Source: Tomocerus qinae (taxonomy: Eukaryota; Arthropoda; Collembola; Entomobryomorpha; Tomoceridae). From it: a DNA stretch of 64,000 bases. A program made the position numbers and the translations under genes. The stretch covers positions 84,630,001 to 84,694,000 of the forward strand of contig CM034546.1 of the NCBI GenBank assembly GCA_020055645.1. The letters are read 5' to 3'. Below, in pieces: positions 40,137 to 51,900 of this stretch; position 1 is the first letter of the stretch; the number at the start of each line of letters is the position of its first letter. The notes beneath the pieces were generated by a model. It was not told the origin of the DNA and searched no databases. It saw only the letters and a list, made by a program, of their open reading frames with translations.

Positions 40137-40984
40137 ATTGTACTTTAAGTATCTTGTATATTTCTAGCTAGATTTTTAGAATTTGCTTAAATGAATCAGT
40201 AGAGTCATAAGTAAGGATAGAGTAAGTTTACATTCACTCTGTGTTATAACTTTTGTGGTAGAAATCCCCGCGAAAGGATGTAGATATAGCTATAGATTGT
40301 GGAGTTTATATATATAATATGTTCGCGGGAATTTCTGCCAGTAAAAGTAAACAAACGAAACTTCCAATCTACTTCCATCTAACGTCTTTTTATGAATCAT
40401 GAAAGACATTATTGCAGGATGAATATCTCCTAAACCATTTCTCACTATCCACTAAATTCAATTTCCATGGTGTAAGGGATCGAGCTCACCTCTCATTCGC
40501 TCACTCCCTTATCCACCCATTTCACCTCCCACAACTCCCCAAACCTCAATCCATATCCAAGAGTCAGAAGCCACGATTCTTCAGTCTTCTTCCAACTTCG
40601 ATGTCCTCAACTTCCTTCCTAACAATCCCTAAGTATAAGCTAGAGTATCTTCAGTCTAATAAATAGTTCTCCTGAGTCATTCCATAATTCTGAGTCTATT
40701 TCACATTATTTCATTCGACTCACGACTCATCTTTCATTCGGCAATCCCAATCCTCTCGCATATTGAACTAGGGCAGGACCAGCTCATCCGAATTCCCACA
40801 TTTGGCTAGCTAGGACTTTGCAATGGTAAAATAAATATTTGTTTGGGAATTTCATGTTTTTGTCATAATTTTGATTTTAATTTTGTCACCATACCAACTT
40901 CAAGGGATTCAAAAGTTATTTTGCTTCGCCCAATACCAAATGCCGTAAAGTCAATTCACGGCATTTAAGGCATGCGGCATTTAC
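40137..40984. other. Non-coding stretch with short inverted repeats
   Basis: A small inverted pair, GTAGAAATCCCCGCGAA at 40259-40275 and the complement of GCAGAAATTCCCGCGAA near 40322-40338, brackets an AT-rich segment. Another (TGCCGTAAA, TTTACGGCA) lies at 40942-40985. An 84-codon Ser/Pro-rich ORF at 40412-40666 has no domain and is not called. Confidence 0.45.
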
Positions 40985-42516
40985 GGCACACTCGACACCT
41001 TGAGTGTACTTTGATTGTCATGTCATTTCGAATTCTTGTGTAAAAGTAAAAGGCTCGTTCAAGGTATAGGTCATCTAATAATCTGAGAAACGATCCAGCT
41101 GCGTGTTGAGAGTGGACATAATTTGGCGAATGCATCCACTGAATTTCAGGGTAGTTAAAATCTCCTATGAAGATTGTGTTTGGCATGGCTTCATGATATG
41201 TGCGAATGGTTTCTATCATATCAATATCAGTAGAGTTATCTGCAGTTTTGTTCTGTTGTGGTGGTTTATAAATGCACACGATGGGGACTTGCGTTTTATC
41301 AATGCAATTTTTCTACATTCATATACATCACATTTTACATAAATAGCAACGCCTCCATGTGAACCTCCTTGTCGGTCGCATCGAAAGACATTATAGTTAT
41401 TGATGGCTATTTGTGCATCACTGTAAGAATCATTAAGCCAGGTTTCAGTGATACAGATAAGGACCGGGTTTTTTTCATAAAGTTAAAATAGATCATAGAG
41501 TCATGTTGCCATAGAGTTAAAATCTATAAAATCTATGGTTACCCCTTTTTTGATCCCCATAAGTGGTTTTGGGTGATATTTCAAACAACTATAAGCTAAC
41601 CTAGTACTATGGCAGAGTGTGTTACCATGTCCACCAACCTTGGGACGAGGTATTAGTTGGTTGTACGGAAGTTTGTCAGCTAGCTGCATTCGAATTTTAC
41701 GATTTTTTTCTCTTCTTTTCTTTCAGTTCCTCCAGTTGTGGCTTCGTTAGGTCTCTAGCTTTGTAACAGTTAGTGTGTTCGGTAAGATCTCTACGATTTT
41801 GTCTATATGCTGAGAGAAAATTTTGTTTGTATTGTTCGTCAGTGAATACTACTACCATGGATCTAGGTTTTAATTTGTCAATACCTGATCTGTATACTTC
41901 ATCAATGTTTTTACGGCAATCACGGATACCTAAATGTCTGCTGAAGGTGCATATGAATTTTCTGTCTTCCTCCTCCTTTACTTCAGGGTTGCTATCCGTT
42001 AACTCTGGGTGATAAAATACCATTAGATTTCCCCTTCTCTAGCTATTTACCTATTTATGCTAATGGGTTTTACTACTGTAGAGTTTGCATTTACAACGTT
42101 ATCAGCATCAGAAGTACTTGGTACAGCAAGATAAGTGGTATTAAATGTCATTGGTGTGGTGTTGTTTGTAGCAGGTCCTTGACAGTTGTGTAAATGCAAT
42201 TTGCATGCATTAGAATCAGAAGGAAGTTGAGTTACCTGATTTTGGAGTGTATCTAGTGAAGACTTGATACCATTTATATCCATCATTCTCTGATAACACG
42301 TAGGGCATAGCAACTTCAGTGACGAGTTAGGAGATATCTTTTGTATAGTTTTTCTTCAGATTTAGATACACCCATACAGCTATAGTGCACCCAAACTTTA
42401 CAGAAGTCACATTGACCACCATCATTTGCACTATCAGCTTCTACTACAGATAAGCAGAGCGGGCATGGACACGAAGGACACACTTTTCGTTTATTCGTCT
42501 TGGCTTTAGTCGACAT
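40985..42516 (-). pseudogene. CR1-like LINE 5' half, broken
   Basis: Reading down from 42516, frames in order give: MSTKAKTNKRKVCPSCPCPL with CDFCKVWVHYSC, a PHD-like finger; CPTCYQRMMDINGIKSSLDT, the end of the finger and a short coiled coil; an RRM-like ORF1 domain (41697-42023, FICTFSRHLGIRDCRKNIDE, YKQNFLSAYR); an ORF2 start near 41689; and endonuclease motifs ICITETWLNDSYSD, GGVAIYV and FIGDFNYPEIQW. Frame changes between pieces show at least three breaks, and the copy ends before the reverse transcriptase. The separate ORF1 and ORF2 contrast with the fused LINE at 32042, so this is a different CR1-like family on the opposite strand. Confidence 0.85.
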
Positions 42517-43002
42517 GATGAGTAACGAAATTTACATAAAGAACAATGTTATTAAGAACACGTAACAAAGGTTTTGGGTCAGTTTCAGCCCCTAAAATTT
42601 TCTAGAATCTGAAAACCGCTGCTAGAGAGGTCACAGAGCGAAATTTTGATGATACACTTTTTCACTGTTAAATTGTGAGTTTATTGACACTAAATTCGGT
42701 TTCAGACTCCTCCAAACGAATACTACCGGGACAGAAAATGTCGGAAACCAACAAAGACACTACCTCAATCTCAGACAAAGGAAAATAAACTGTACATGTA
42801 GACATGTAGAGATAAGGAAATGGCATTTTGTAAGCCATCGGGAAAACCATTTACCTATATCAAATAAAATCTGTCCCCTACGCAATTTATCATTGTTAGT
42901 AGAAGTAAGCAAGTTACATAAATCTTCTTTGTGCTTGCATCGGGATTTTGCTCAGGTGGTCGACATCTATCGAAATCGCATTTTGCTCCAAACCCCCGGG
43001 GG
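42517..43002. other. Non-coding stretch
   Basis: It may include the 5' untranslated region of the minus-strand LINE. Nothing else is recognised. Confidence 0.4.
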
Positions 43003-43130
43003 TGTTGAGGGTGGAAACGTGACCTCTAGGTCATGTCCGGTACAGATCCGATGAAACATTAGGGGGTCTCGTCTAAATATTCTGAGATACAAAGTACCTG
43101 TGGGACTTAGTTTTGCACACCGTTATGTCC
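43003..43130. repeat. Dispersed repeat family F, copy 2
   Basis: Same block order as 27508-27650 (GGAAACGTGACCT, GATGAAACATTAGGGGGTC, TAAATATTCTGAGATA), diverged by substitutions. It lacks the TTAGG run at its left edge. Confidence 0.65.
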
Positions 43131-43189
43131 AATCCAATCGTAGAATTGGTACCAGTGCACCATTTATCAAGATTGTTTATGGAATTTAT

Positions 43190-43445
43190 AATTTCATTTG
43201 TCGAACTTTGTGCATTTTCTTTGACGTGATTTGATGTTCCCTATATCATCGGCATAAAGTGCAATGGGTGTTTCAATATAAGAACAAAGGTCACTAATGT
43301 AAAAGCAATAGTTCAAAGGACCAAGTATACTGCCTTCAGCACAGCCACCCAAGACATCATATGGATCAGAAATGTAGGTCTTTAGCTTAATACATATGCT
43401 ACGTTCAGTAAAGTAGCTAGATAAAATTTTAAGTGGATTATTTTC
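43190..43445 (-). pseudogene. Reverse transcriptase fragment of a CR1-like LINE
   Basis: On the minus strand one frame gives YDVLGGCAEGSILGPLNYCF, then YISDLCSYIETPIALYADDI, the RT motif B and the YADD catalytic site. Stops and frameshifts follow. It lies upstream, in the minus sense, of the LINE 5' half at 40985-42516, the wrong order for a single element, so it is a separate fragment. Confidence 0.8.
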
Positions 43446-43524
43446 TTATTTTTCTTTTTTTTTAATCAGTAGTACATACTTACTGATGGAAAAGCCATCA
43501 GGTCATAAAAAGGAACATTTACAT

Positions 43525-44964
43525 AATTGAAGCTCAGCGAAGTAGAAGTGCCGATTTCAAATTTCTTTTTGGTTGTCAACGGAAATTAGAATTTTGATTA
43601 CTGAAATGTCCGAACGAATATAAAATATTTAGCCGACACGTGAATTGGCGGAAAGGTCACTCTTTATTTGTATGGATTATCAAAAAAACCTACCATGCCC
43701 AGTGACAAATACCAATAAGGAATTTTTCCTACGACAACTTTGGTAGTATAATTTCGCAATTCACAATTTGAAAACAGGGCAGTCCTATATGTTTGTCTGC
43801 AAATGAATATTTCGCTCATAAAGGTAGCTCAGAAGTCATAAGCTGCCTAATATATTTTACCGAAAATTTTATTGGACCAGATGTCCGGAATCTACATTTA
43901 TATGCTGATAATTCTTATGGCCAAAACAAAAACCGATTTCTTATTGCCTACCTTCAGTCTTTATGTCCGTCAAGGTTTGACAATATTAATGTGGAATTCC
44001 CTATCCCAGGACACTCACTGTCTGTTAATGCTGATTTCGCTCAAATAGAAAAGCTCAAAAAGAAAGTTGACAAAATTAATTTTCCATCACAATGGGTGGA
44101 TTTAATTCGGGCTGCAAATATAAGTAAACCTTATACTGTTATTTATGTGAATCATCCACTCATGGATGACCTAACTGATGACAAAACTCCAATAGCATTA
44201 AGTATATGATTATAAAATTGCTATTGAAAGTATTTTGAAAAAGACGTACGGAATGAACGACATCAGGGGAGTTTACTTTAGTTATGAACACAATAATAAT
44301 AACCCAAGAGTTAGAAGACAAATGGAAGGGCGCTGCACAAAAGAATGCAGTTTCTTTAAAAGAAACGCTACTAATGATGTACTTTGCGAAAGAATAAGAA
44401 ATTGTGGCCTAGCTTACGACACATATCTTCCAATTTCTGAAGAAAGGTATGCCAACTTGGAATATTTGCTAGCTACCTTTCATCATCCGCCTGAAAATTT
44501 TTATTATGAAACTGTATCTCCAAATGTGTTAATGGAACCTAGCGATGAACAAATGGCAATCATAGATGAACTTGTTGACCCGGATCTAAACATCGATTTC
44601 TTAAATTGATGCTGTCAAGGTTAAAATCGACCTGCTCATGTCAATAAAAAAATTACGTTAGTATAGTTATAATTTGGAAGGGTGCAAGTGATAATTTCTT
44701 AAGTGTAGTAGTAAATTATGTCCCACTATTACTAATTCGGTTACGAACTAAGTTTAAATATTTCCTATTATACATTTCAAATTCAAATGAGATTTTGAAA
44801 AAATGGCTTCAGTAAATAGTTATTACCACTTCTTTGTTTGTTTGTATCACGTGTCGGGTAAATATAAAGTTTGATTCGGATATTTTGTGTATCAAAATTT
44901 TAATTTCCGTTGCTAACCAAAAAGAAATTTGAAATCGGCACTTCTACTTCGCTGTGCTTAAATT
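43525..44964. mobile_element. 1.44-kb TIR transposon with DUF7869-like transposase remnant
   Basis: Inverted arms about 43525-43660 and 44846-44964 share CAGCGAAGTAGAAGTGCCGA, TTCAAATTTCTTTTTGGTT, CAACGGAAATT and CCGACACGTGA, with small indels. Between them lies a broken plus-strand transposase-like gene. Arm divergence and gene breaks show an old insertion. The superfamily is not established and the target duplication was not resolved. Confidence 0.82.
43650..44609 (+). pseudogene. DUF7869-like (putative DDE) transposase, frameshifted
   Basis: Three consecutive frames read as one protein: CMDYQKNLPCPVTNTNKE to LRQLW, an in-frame stop, YNFAIHNLKTGQSYMF (about 43650-43790); then EYFAHKGSSEVISCLIYF, LHLYADNSYGQNKNRFLI and FPIPGHSLSVNADFAQIEK (43793-44209); then YDYKIAIESILKKTYGMNDI to the stop at 44607-44609. 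The YADNxxGQNKNR and PGHS blocks match, from memory, the DUF7869 domain of multicopy invertebrate proteins believed to be transposases. The Asp in YADN and residues near PGHS would be catalytic candidates. One stop and two frameshifts make it inactive. Confidence 0.75.
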
Positions 44965-45229
44965 ATTATTATCTTTTACCTTGTCATCTATGATTCAGGG
45001 TGTTCCATGGTCTGTAAACATAGGTTTTGGGTAAATAGAAGAAGGCTTTTATTGTACTAATTTGAAAACAAACCGGTTTCTTTGATAGTATATAGGTCCG
45101 TGAAGTTATACCATGGTAGGATTTTACCAAGTAGGTTCCAAAGGTGGGCTCAACAAGGGCCCGAATCACCACCAAGAAACAAACCGAAAATTAATTCAAC
45201 GATGCAATAATCAAACAAGGACCATTCGA

Positions 45230-45980
45230 AAACTACGAAATCAGGTTAAATGAACCTAGGGGACATTTAACCTTAAGGCTAGGGGGCATTCAAAAATTGC
45301 GTCAATAGCCAAAATTTGACATTTCCGATGTAATGCATCTGTATTTGTATGAAACAACAAAAAAAATTAAAAAGAGTCAAAAACGTTAATAGGGGCCGTC
45401 CACAAATGGTGTTAATGTAATAATTTGCCATTCACCATTTCCAAAATAGAAAAATTGAAAAAACCGATCCAGGGGACATTGGAAAACAATGTAAATTTGT
45501 AAATATCCAAGATTTGCCATTTCCCTTCTAGTGCAACTGCCTGAGAACGAAACTATAAAAATTATAAAAAACAGTTAAAAAAGTTTATAAGAGTCATCCG
45601 TAAATGGTGCAAATATAAAACACATGCCATTTGCCCTCATATAAAACGACGTTCAGGATAATAAGACCTAGGGGTAATTCACAAACAACGTCAAAAGCCA
45701 AACTTTGACATTTTCGTTGTAAGGCATCTGTAACTGTATGAAACCACCAAAAACATAAAAAATCAGTCAAAAACGTTAATAGGGGCTGTCCACAATTAGT
45801 GTAAATATAAACTCATGCCATTTATTCTCAAATAAAACAAGGTTCGCAAATTATCACTAAAAGTACAAAAAGGACTGATTAGCACACAGGGCATTACCAA
45901 AATTAAAAAAACAATCCAGGGGACATTCGCAAACTATGTACTTTGCCAAAATTTGCAATTTCCATCCAAAGACAACTGAT
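45230..45980. repeat. About 420-bp degenerate tandem duplication flanking the satellite
   Basis: The block with CCTAGG, GGGACATT/GGGTAATTC, CAAAATTTGACATTTCCG, GTCAAAAACGTTAATAGGGG and CCAGGGGACATT appears at about 45250-45650 and again at about 45660-45960 with heavy divergence. It is distinct from the 162-bp monomer but merges into it, suggesting an older repeat at the array edge. 44965-45229 holds nothing recognised. Confidence 0.65.
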
Positions 45981-48900
45981 GGTAACTTTCAATAGCCATT
46001 TCGTAGAACGTTCAAAATCAAAAGATCCACCCTTACAAATGTGGGAACCCTTATGATACTGCCAAAACATAAATACAACTTTCACCTGACCTTAAAAAAT
46101 TGATATAAGTTCAATTTTGTCAGTTGTAACCTTCAATTGCCGACACGGATAACGATCAATATCTAATAACTTACCTTCTTTAATGTAAGAAACCTAATGA
46201 CATTTCCAAAATTGAAAGCAGTACTTTCCTATCCTTAAGACTTTCACCAGAACATAAAAAATTGATATAACTTCAACTTTGTCGGTAATAACTTGCAATT
46301 GCCAACACGAATAACGATCAGAATCTTACTAATTGCCTTCTTTATTGCAAGAAACCTAATGATATTTCCAAAATTGAAAGCAGTACTTTCTTATCCTTAA
46401 GACTTTCACCAGAACATAAAAAATTGATACAAATTCAACTTTTTCGGTTGTAACTTTCAATTGCCAACACGGATAATGATCAGAATCTTACTACTTGCCT
46501 TCTTTATTGTAAGAAACCTAATGATACTTCCAAAATTGAAAGCAGTATTTTCCTATCCTTAAGACTTTCACCTGAACATAAAAAATTGATATAACTTCAA
46601 CTTTGTCGGTTGTAACTTTCAATTGCCACCATATATAGCGTTCAAAATCAAGCAACCCACCTTAAATTATATATGGAACGTGGCGATACTTCCAAAATTG
46701 AAAGCAGTACTTTCCTATACTTAAGACTTTCACCTGAACATAAAAAATTGATACAAATTCAACTTTTTCGGTTGTAACTTTCAATTGCCAACACGGATAA
46801 TGATCAGAGTCTTACTACTTGGCTTCTTTATTGTAAGAAACCTAATGATATTTCCAAAATTGAAAGCAGTACTTTCCTATCCTTAAGACTTTCACCTGAA
46901 CATAAAAAATTGATATACGTTCAACTTTGTCGGTTGTAACTTTCAATTGCCAACATGTATAACATTCAAAACCAAACAATCCACGTTTCATTATAAAAGA
47001 AATGTGGCCATACTTCCGAAACGGAAAGCAGTACTTTCCTATCCTTAAGACTTTCACCTGAACATAAAAAATTGATATAACTTCAACTTTGTCGGTTGTA
47101 ACTTTCAATTGCCAACATGTGTAACGTTCAAAATCAAACAACCCACCTCCCATTATAAAAGAAATGTGGCGATACTTCCGACACGGAAAGCAGTACTTTC
47201 CTATCCTTAGGACTTTCACCTGAACATAAAAAATTGATATAACTTCAACTTTGTCGGTAATAACTTGCAATTGCCAACACGGATAACGATCATAATCTTA
47301 CTAATTGCCTTCTTTATTGCAAGAAACCTAATGATATTTCCAAAATTGAAAGCAGTACTTTCTTATCCTTAAGACTTTCACCAGAACATAAAAAATTGAT
47401 ACAAATTCAACTTTTTCGGTTGTAACTTTCAATTGCCAACACAAATAATGATCAGAATCTTACTACTTGCCTTCTTTATTGTAAGAAACCTAATGATACT
47501 TCCAAAATTGAAAGCAGTATTTACCTATCCTTAAGACTTTCACCTGAACATAAAAAATTGATATAAGTTCAACTTTGTCGGTTGTAACTTTCAATTCCCC
47601 ACACGGATAATGATCAGAGTCTTACTACTTGGCTTCTTTATTGTAAGAAACCTAATGATATTTCCAAAATTGAAAGCAGTACTTTCCTATCCTTAAGACT
47701 TTCACCTGAACATAAAAAATTGATATACGTTCAACTTTGTCGGTTGTAACTTTCAATTGCCAACATGTATAACGTTCAAAACCAAACAATCCACCTTCCA
47801 TTATAAAAGAAACGTGGCGATACTTCCGAAACGGAAAGCAGTACTTTCCTATCCTTAAGACTTTCACCTGAACATAAAAAATTGATATAAATTCAACTTT
47901 GTCGGTTGTAACTTTCAATTGCCAACATGTGTAACGTTCAAAATCAAACAACCCACCTCCCATTATAAAAGAAATGTGGCGATACTTCCGACACGGAAAG
48001 CAGTACTTTCCTATCCTTAGGACTTTCACCTGAACATAAAAAATTGATATAACTTCAACTTTGTCGGTAATAACTTGCAATAGCCAACACGGATAACGAT
48101 CAGAATCTTACTAATTGCATTCTTTATTGCAAGAAACCTAATGATATTTCCAAAATTGAAAGCAGTACTTTCTTATCCTTGAGACTTTCACCAGAACATA
48201 AAAAATTGATACAAATTCAACTTTTTCGGTTGTAACTTTCAATTGCCAACACGGATAATGATCAGAATCTTACTACTTGCCTTCTTTATTGCAAGAAACC
48301 TAATGATACTTCCAAAATTGAAAGCAGTACTTTCCTATACTTAAGACTTTCACCTGAACATAAAAAATTGATACAAATTCAACTTTGTCGGTTGTAACTT
48401 TCAATTGCCAACACGGATAATGATCAGAGTCTTACTACTTGGCTTCTTTATTGTAAGAAACCTAATGATATTTCCAAAATTGAAAGCAGTACTTTCCTAT
48501 CCTTAAGACTTTCACCTGAACATAAAAAATTGATATACGTTCAACTTTGTCGGTTGTAACTTTCAATTGCCAACATGTATAACGTTCAAAACCAAACAAT
48601 CCACCTTCCATTATAAAAGAAACGTGGCGATACTTCCGAAACGGAAAGCAGTACTTTCCTATCCTTAAGACTTTCACCTGAACATAAAAAATTGATATAA
48701 ATTCACCTCTTTCGGTTGTAACTTTCAATTGCCAACACGGATAATGATCAGAATCTTACTACTTGCCTTCTTTATTGTAAGAAACCTAATGATATTTCCA
48801 AAATTGAAAGCAGTAATTTCCTATCCTTAAGACTTTCACCTGAACATAAAAAATTGATATAACTTCAACTTTGTCGGTTGTAACTTTCAATTGCCAACAT

Positions 48901-51900
48901 GTGTAACGTTCAAAATCAAACAACCCACCTCCCATTATAAAAGAAATGTGGCGATACTTCCGACACGGAAAGCAGTACTTTCCTATCCTTAGGACTTTCA
49001 CCTGAACATAAAAAATTGATATAACTTCAACTTTGTCGGTAATAACTTGCAATTGCCAACACGGATAACGATCAGAATCTTACTAATTGCCTTCTTTATT
49101 GCAAGAAACCTAATGATATTTCCAAAATTGAAAGCAGTACTTTCTTATCCTTAAGACTTTCACCAGAACATAAAAAATTGATACAAATTCAACTTTTTCG
49201 GTTGTAACTTTCAATTGCCAACACGGATTATGATCAGAATCTTACTACTTGCCTTCTTTATTGTAAGAAACCTAATGATACTTCCAAAATTGAAAGCAGT
49301 ATTTTCCTATCCTTAAGACTTTCACCTGAACATAAAAAATTGATATAAGTTCAACTTTGTCGGTTGTAACTTTCAATTGCCACCATGTATAGCGTTCAAA
49401 ATCAAGCAACCCACCTTCCATTATATATGGAACGTGGCGATACTTCCAAAATTGAAAGCAGTACTTTCCTATACTTAAGACTTTCACCTGAACATAAAAA
49501 ATTGATACAAATTCAACTTTTTCGGTTGTAACTTTCAATTGCCAACACGGATAATGATCAGAGTCTTACTACTTGGCTTCTTTATTGTAAGAAACCTAAT
49601 GATATTTCCAAAATTGAAAGCAGTACTTTCCTATCCTTAAGACTTTCACCTGAACATAAAAAATTGATATACTTTCAACTTTGTCGGTTGTAACTTTCAA
49701 TTGCCAACATGTATAACGTTCAAAACCAAACAATCCACCTTCCATTATAAAAGAAACGTGGCGATACTTCCGAAACGGAAAGCAGTACTTTCCTATCCTT
49801 AAGACTTTCACCTGAACATAAAAAATTGATATAACTTCAACTTTGTCGGTTGTAACTTTCAATTGCCAACATGTGTAACGTTCAAAATCAAACAACCCAC
49901 CTCCCATTATAAAAGAAATGTGGCGATACTTCCGACACGGAAAGCAGTACTTTCCTATCCTTAGGACTTTCACCTGAACATAAAAAATTGATATAACTTC
50001 AACTTTATCGGTAATAACTTGCAATTGCCAACACGGATAACGATCAGAATCTTACTAATTGCCTTCTTTATTGCAAGAAACCTAATGATATTTCCAAAAT
50101 TGAAAGCAGTACTTTCTTATCCTTAAGACTTTCACCAGAACATAAAAAATTGATACAAATTCAACTTTTTCGGTTGTAACTTTCAATTGCCAACACGGAT
50201 AATGATCAGAATCTTACTACTTGCCTTCTTTATTGTAAGAAATCTAATGATACTTCCAAAATTGAAAGCAGTATTTTCCTATCCTTAAGATTTGTCGGTT
50301 GTAACTTTCAATTGCCACCATGTATAGCGTTCAAAATCAAGCAACCCACCTTCCATTATATATGGAACGTGGCGATACTTCCAAAATTGAAAGCAGTACT
50401 TTCCTATACTTAAGACTTTCACCTGAACATAAAAAATTGATACAAATTCAACTTTTTCGGTTGTAACTTTCAATTCCCCACACGGATAATGATCAGAGTC
50501 TTACTACTTGGCTTCTTTATTGTAAGAAACCTAATGATATTTCCAAAATTGAAAGCAGTACTTTCCTATCCTTAAGACTTTCACCTGAACATAAAAAATT
50601 GATATACGTTCAACTTTGTCGGTTGTAACTTTCAATTGCCAACATGTATAACGTTCAAAACCAAACAATCCACCTTCCATTATAAAAGAAACGTGGCGAT
50701 ACTTCCGAAACGGAAAGCAGTACTTTCCTATCCTTAAGACTTTCACCTGAACATAAAAAATTGATATAACTTCAACTTTGTCGGTTGTAACTTTCAATTG
50801 CCAACATGTGTAACGTTCAAAACCAAACAATCCACCTTCCATTATAAAAAAAACGTGGCGATACTTCCGAAACGGAAAGCAGTACTTTCCTATCCTTAAG
50901 ACTTTCACCTGAACATAAAAAATTGATATAACTTCAACTTTGTCGGTAATAACTTGCAATAGCCAACACGGATAACGATCAGAATCTTACTAATTGCCTT
51001 CTTTATTGCAAGAAACCTAATGATATTTCCAAAATTGAAAGCAGTACTTTCTTATCCTTAAGACTTTCACCAGAACATAAAAAATTGATACAAATTTAAC
51101 TTTTTCGGTTGTAACTTTCAATTGCCAACACGGATAATGATCAGAATCTTACTACTTGCCTTCTTTATTGCAAGAAACCTAATGATACTTCCAAAATTGA
51201 AAGCAGTACTTTCCTATACTTAAGACTTTCACCTGAACATAAAAAATTGATACAAATTCAACTTTTTCGGTTGTAACTTTCAATTGCCAACACGGATAAT
51301 GATCAGAGTCTTACTACTTGGCTTCTTTATTGTAAGAAACCTAATGATATTTCCAAAATTGAAAGCAGTACTTTCCTATCCTTAAGACTTTCACCTGAAC
51401 ATAAAAAATTGATATACGTTCAACTTTGTCGGTTGTAACTTTCAATTGCCAACATGTATAACGTTCAAAACCAAACAATCCACCTTCCATTATAAAAGAA
51501 ACGTGGCGATACTTCCGAAACGGAAAGCAGTACTTTCCTATCCTTAAGACTTTCACCTGAACATAAAAAATTGATATAACTTCAACTTTGTCGGTTGTAA
51601 CTTTCAATTGCCAACACGGATAACGATCAGAATCTTACTAATTGCCTTCTTTATTGCAAGAAACCTAATGATATTTCCAAAATTGAAAGCAGTACTTTCT
51701 TATCCTTAAGACTTTCACCAGAACAAAAAATTGATACAAATTCATCTTTTTCGGTTGTAACTTTCAATTGCCAACACGGATAATGATCAGAATCTTACTA
51801 CTCTCCTTCTTTATTGCAAAAAACCTAATGATACTTCCAAAATTGAAAGCAGTACTTTCCTATACTTAAGACTTTCACCTGAACATAAAAAATTGATGCA

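Noticed and set aside
40412-40666. 84-codon Ser/Pro-rich ORF
   Set aside because: C/T-rich low-complexity composition, no domain, no splice or promoter support.
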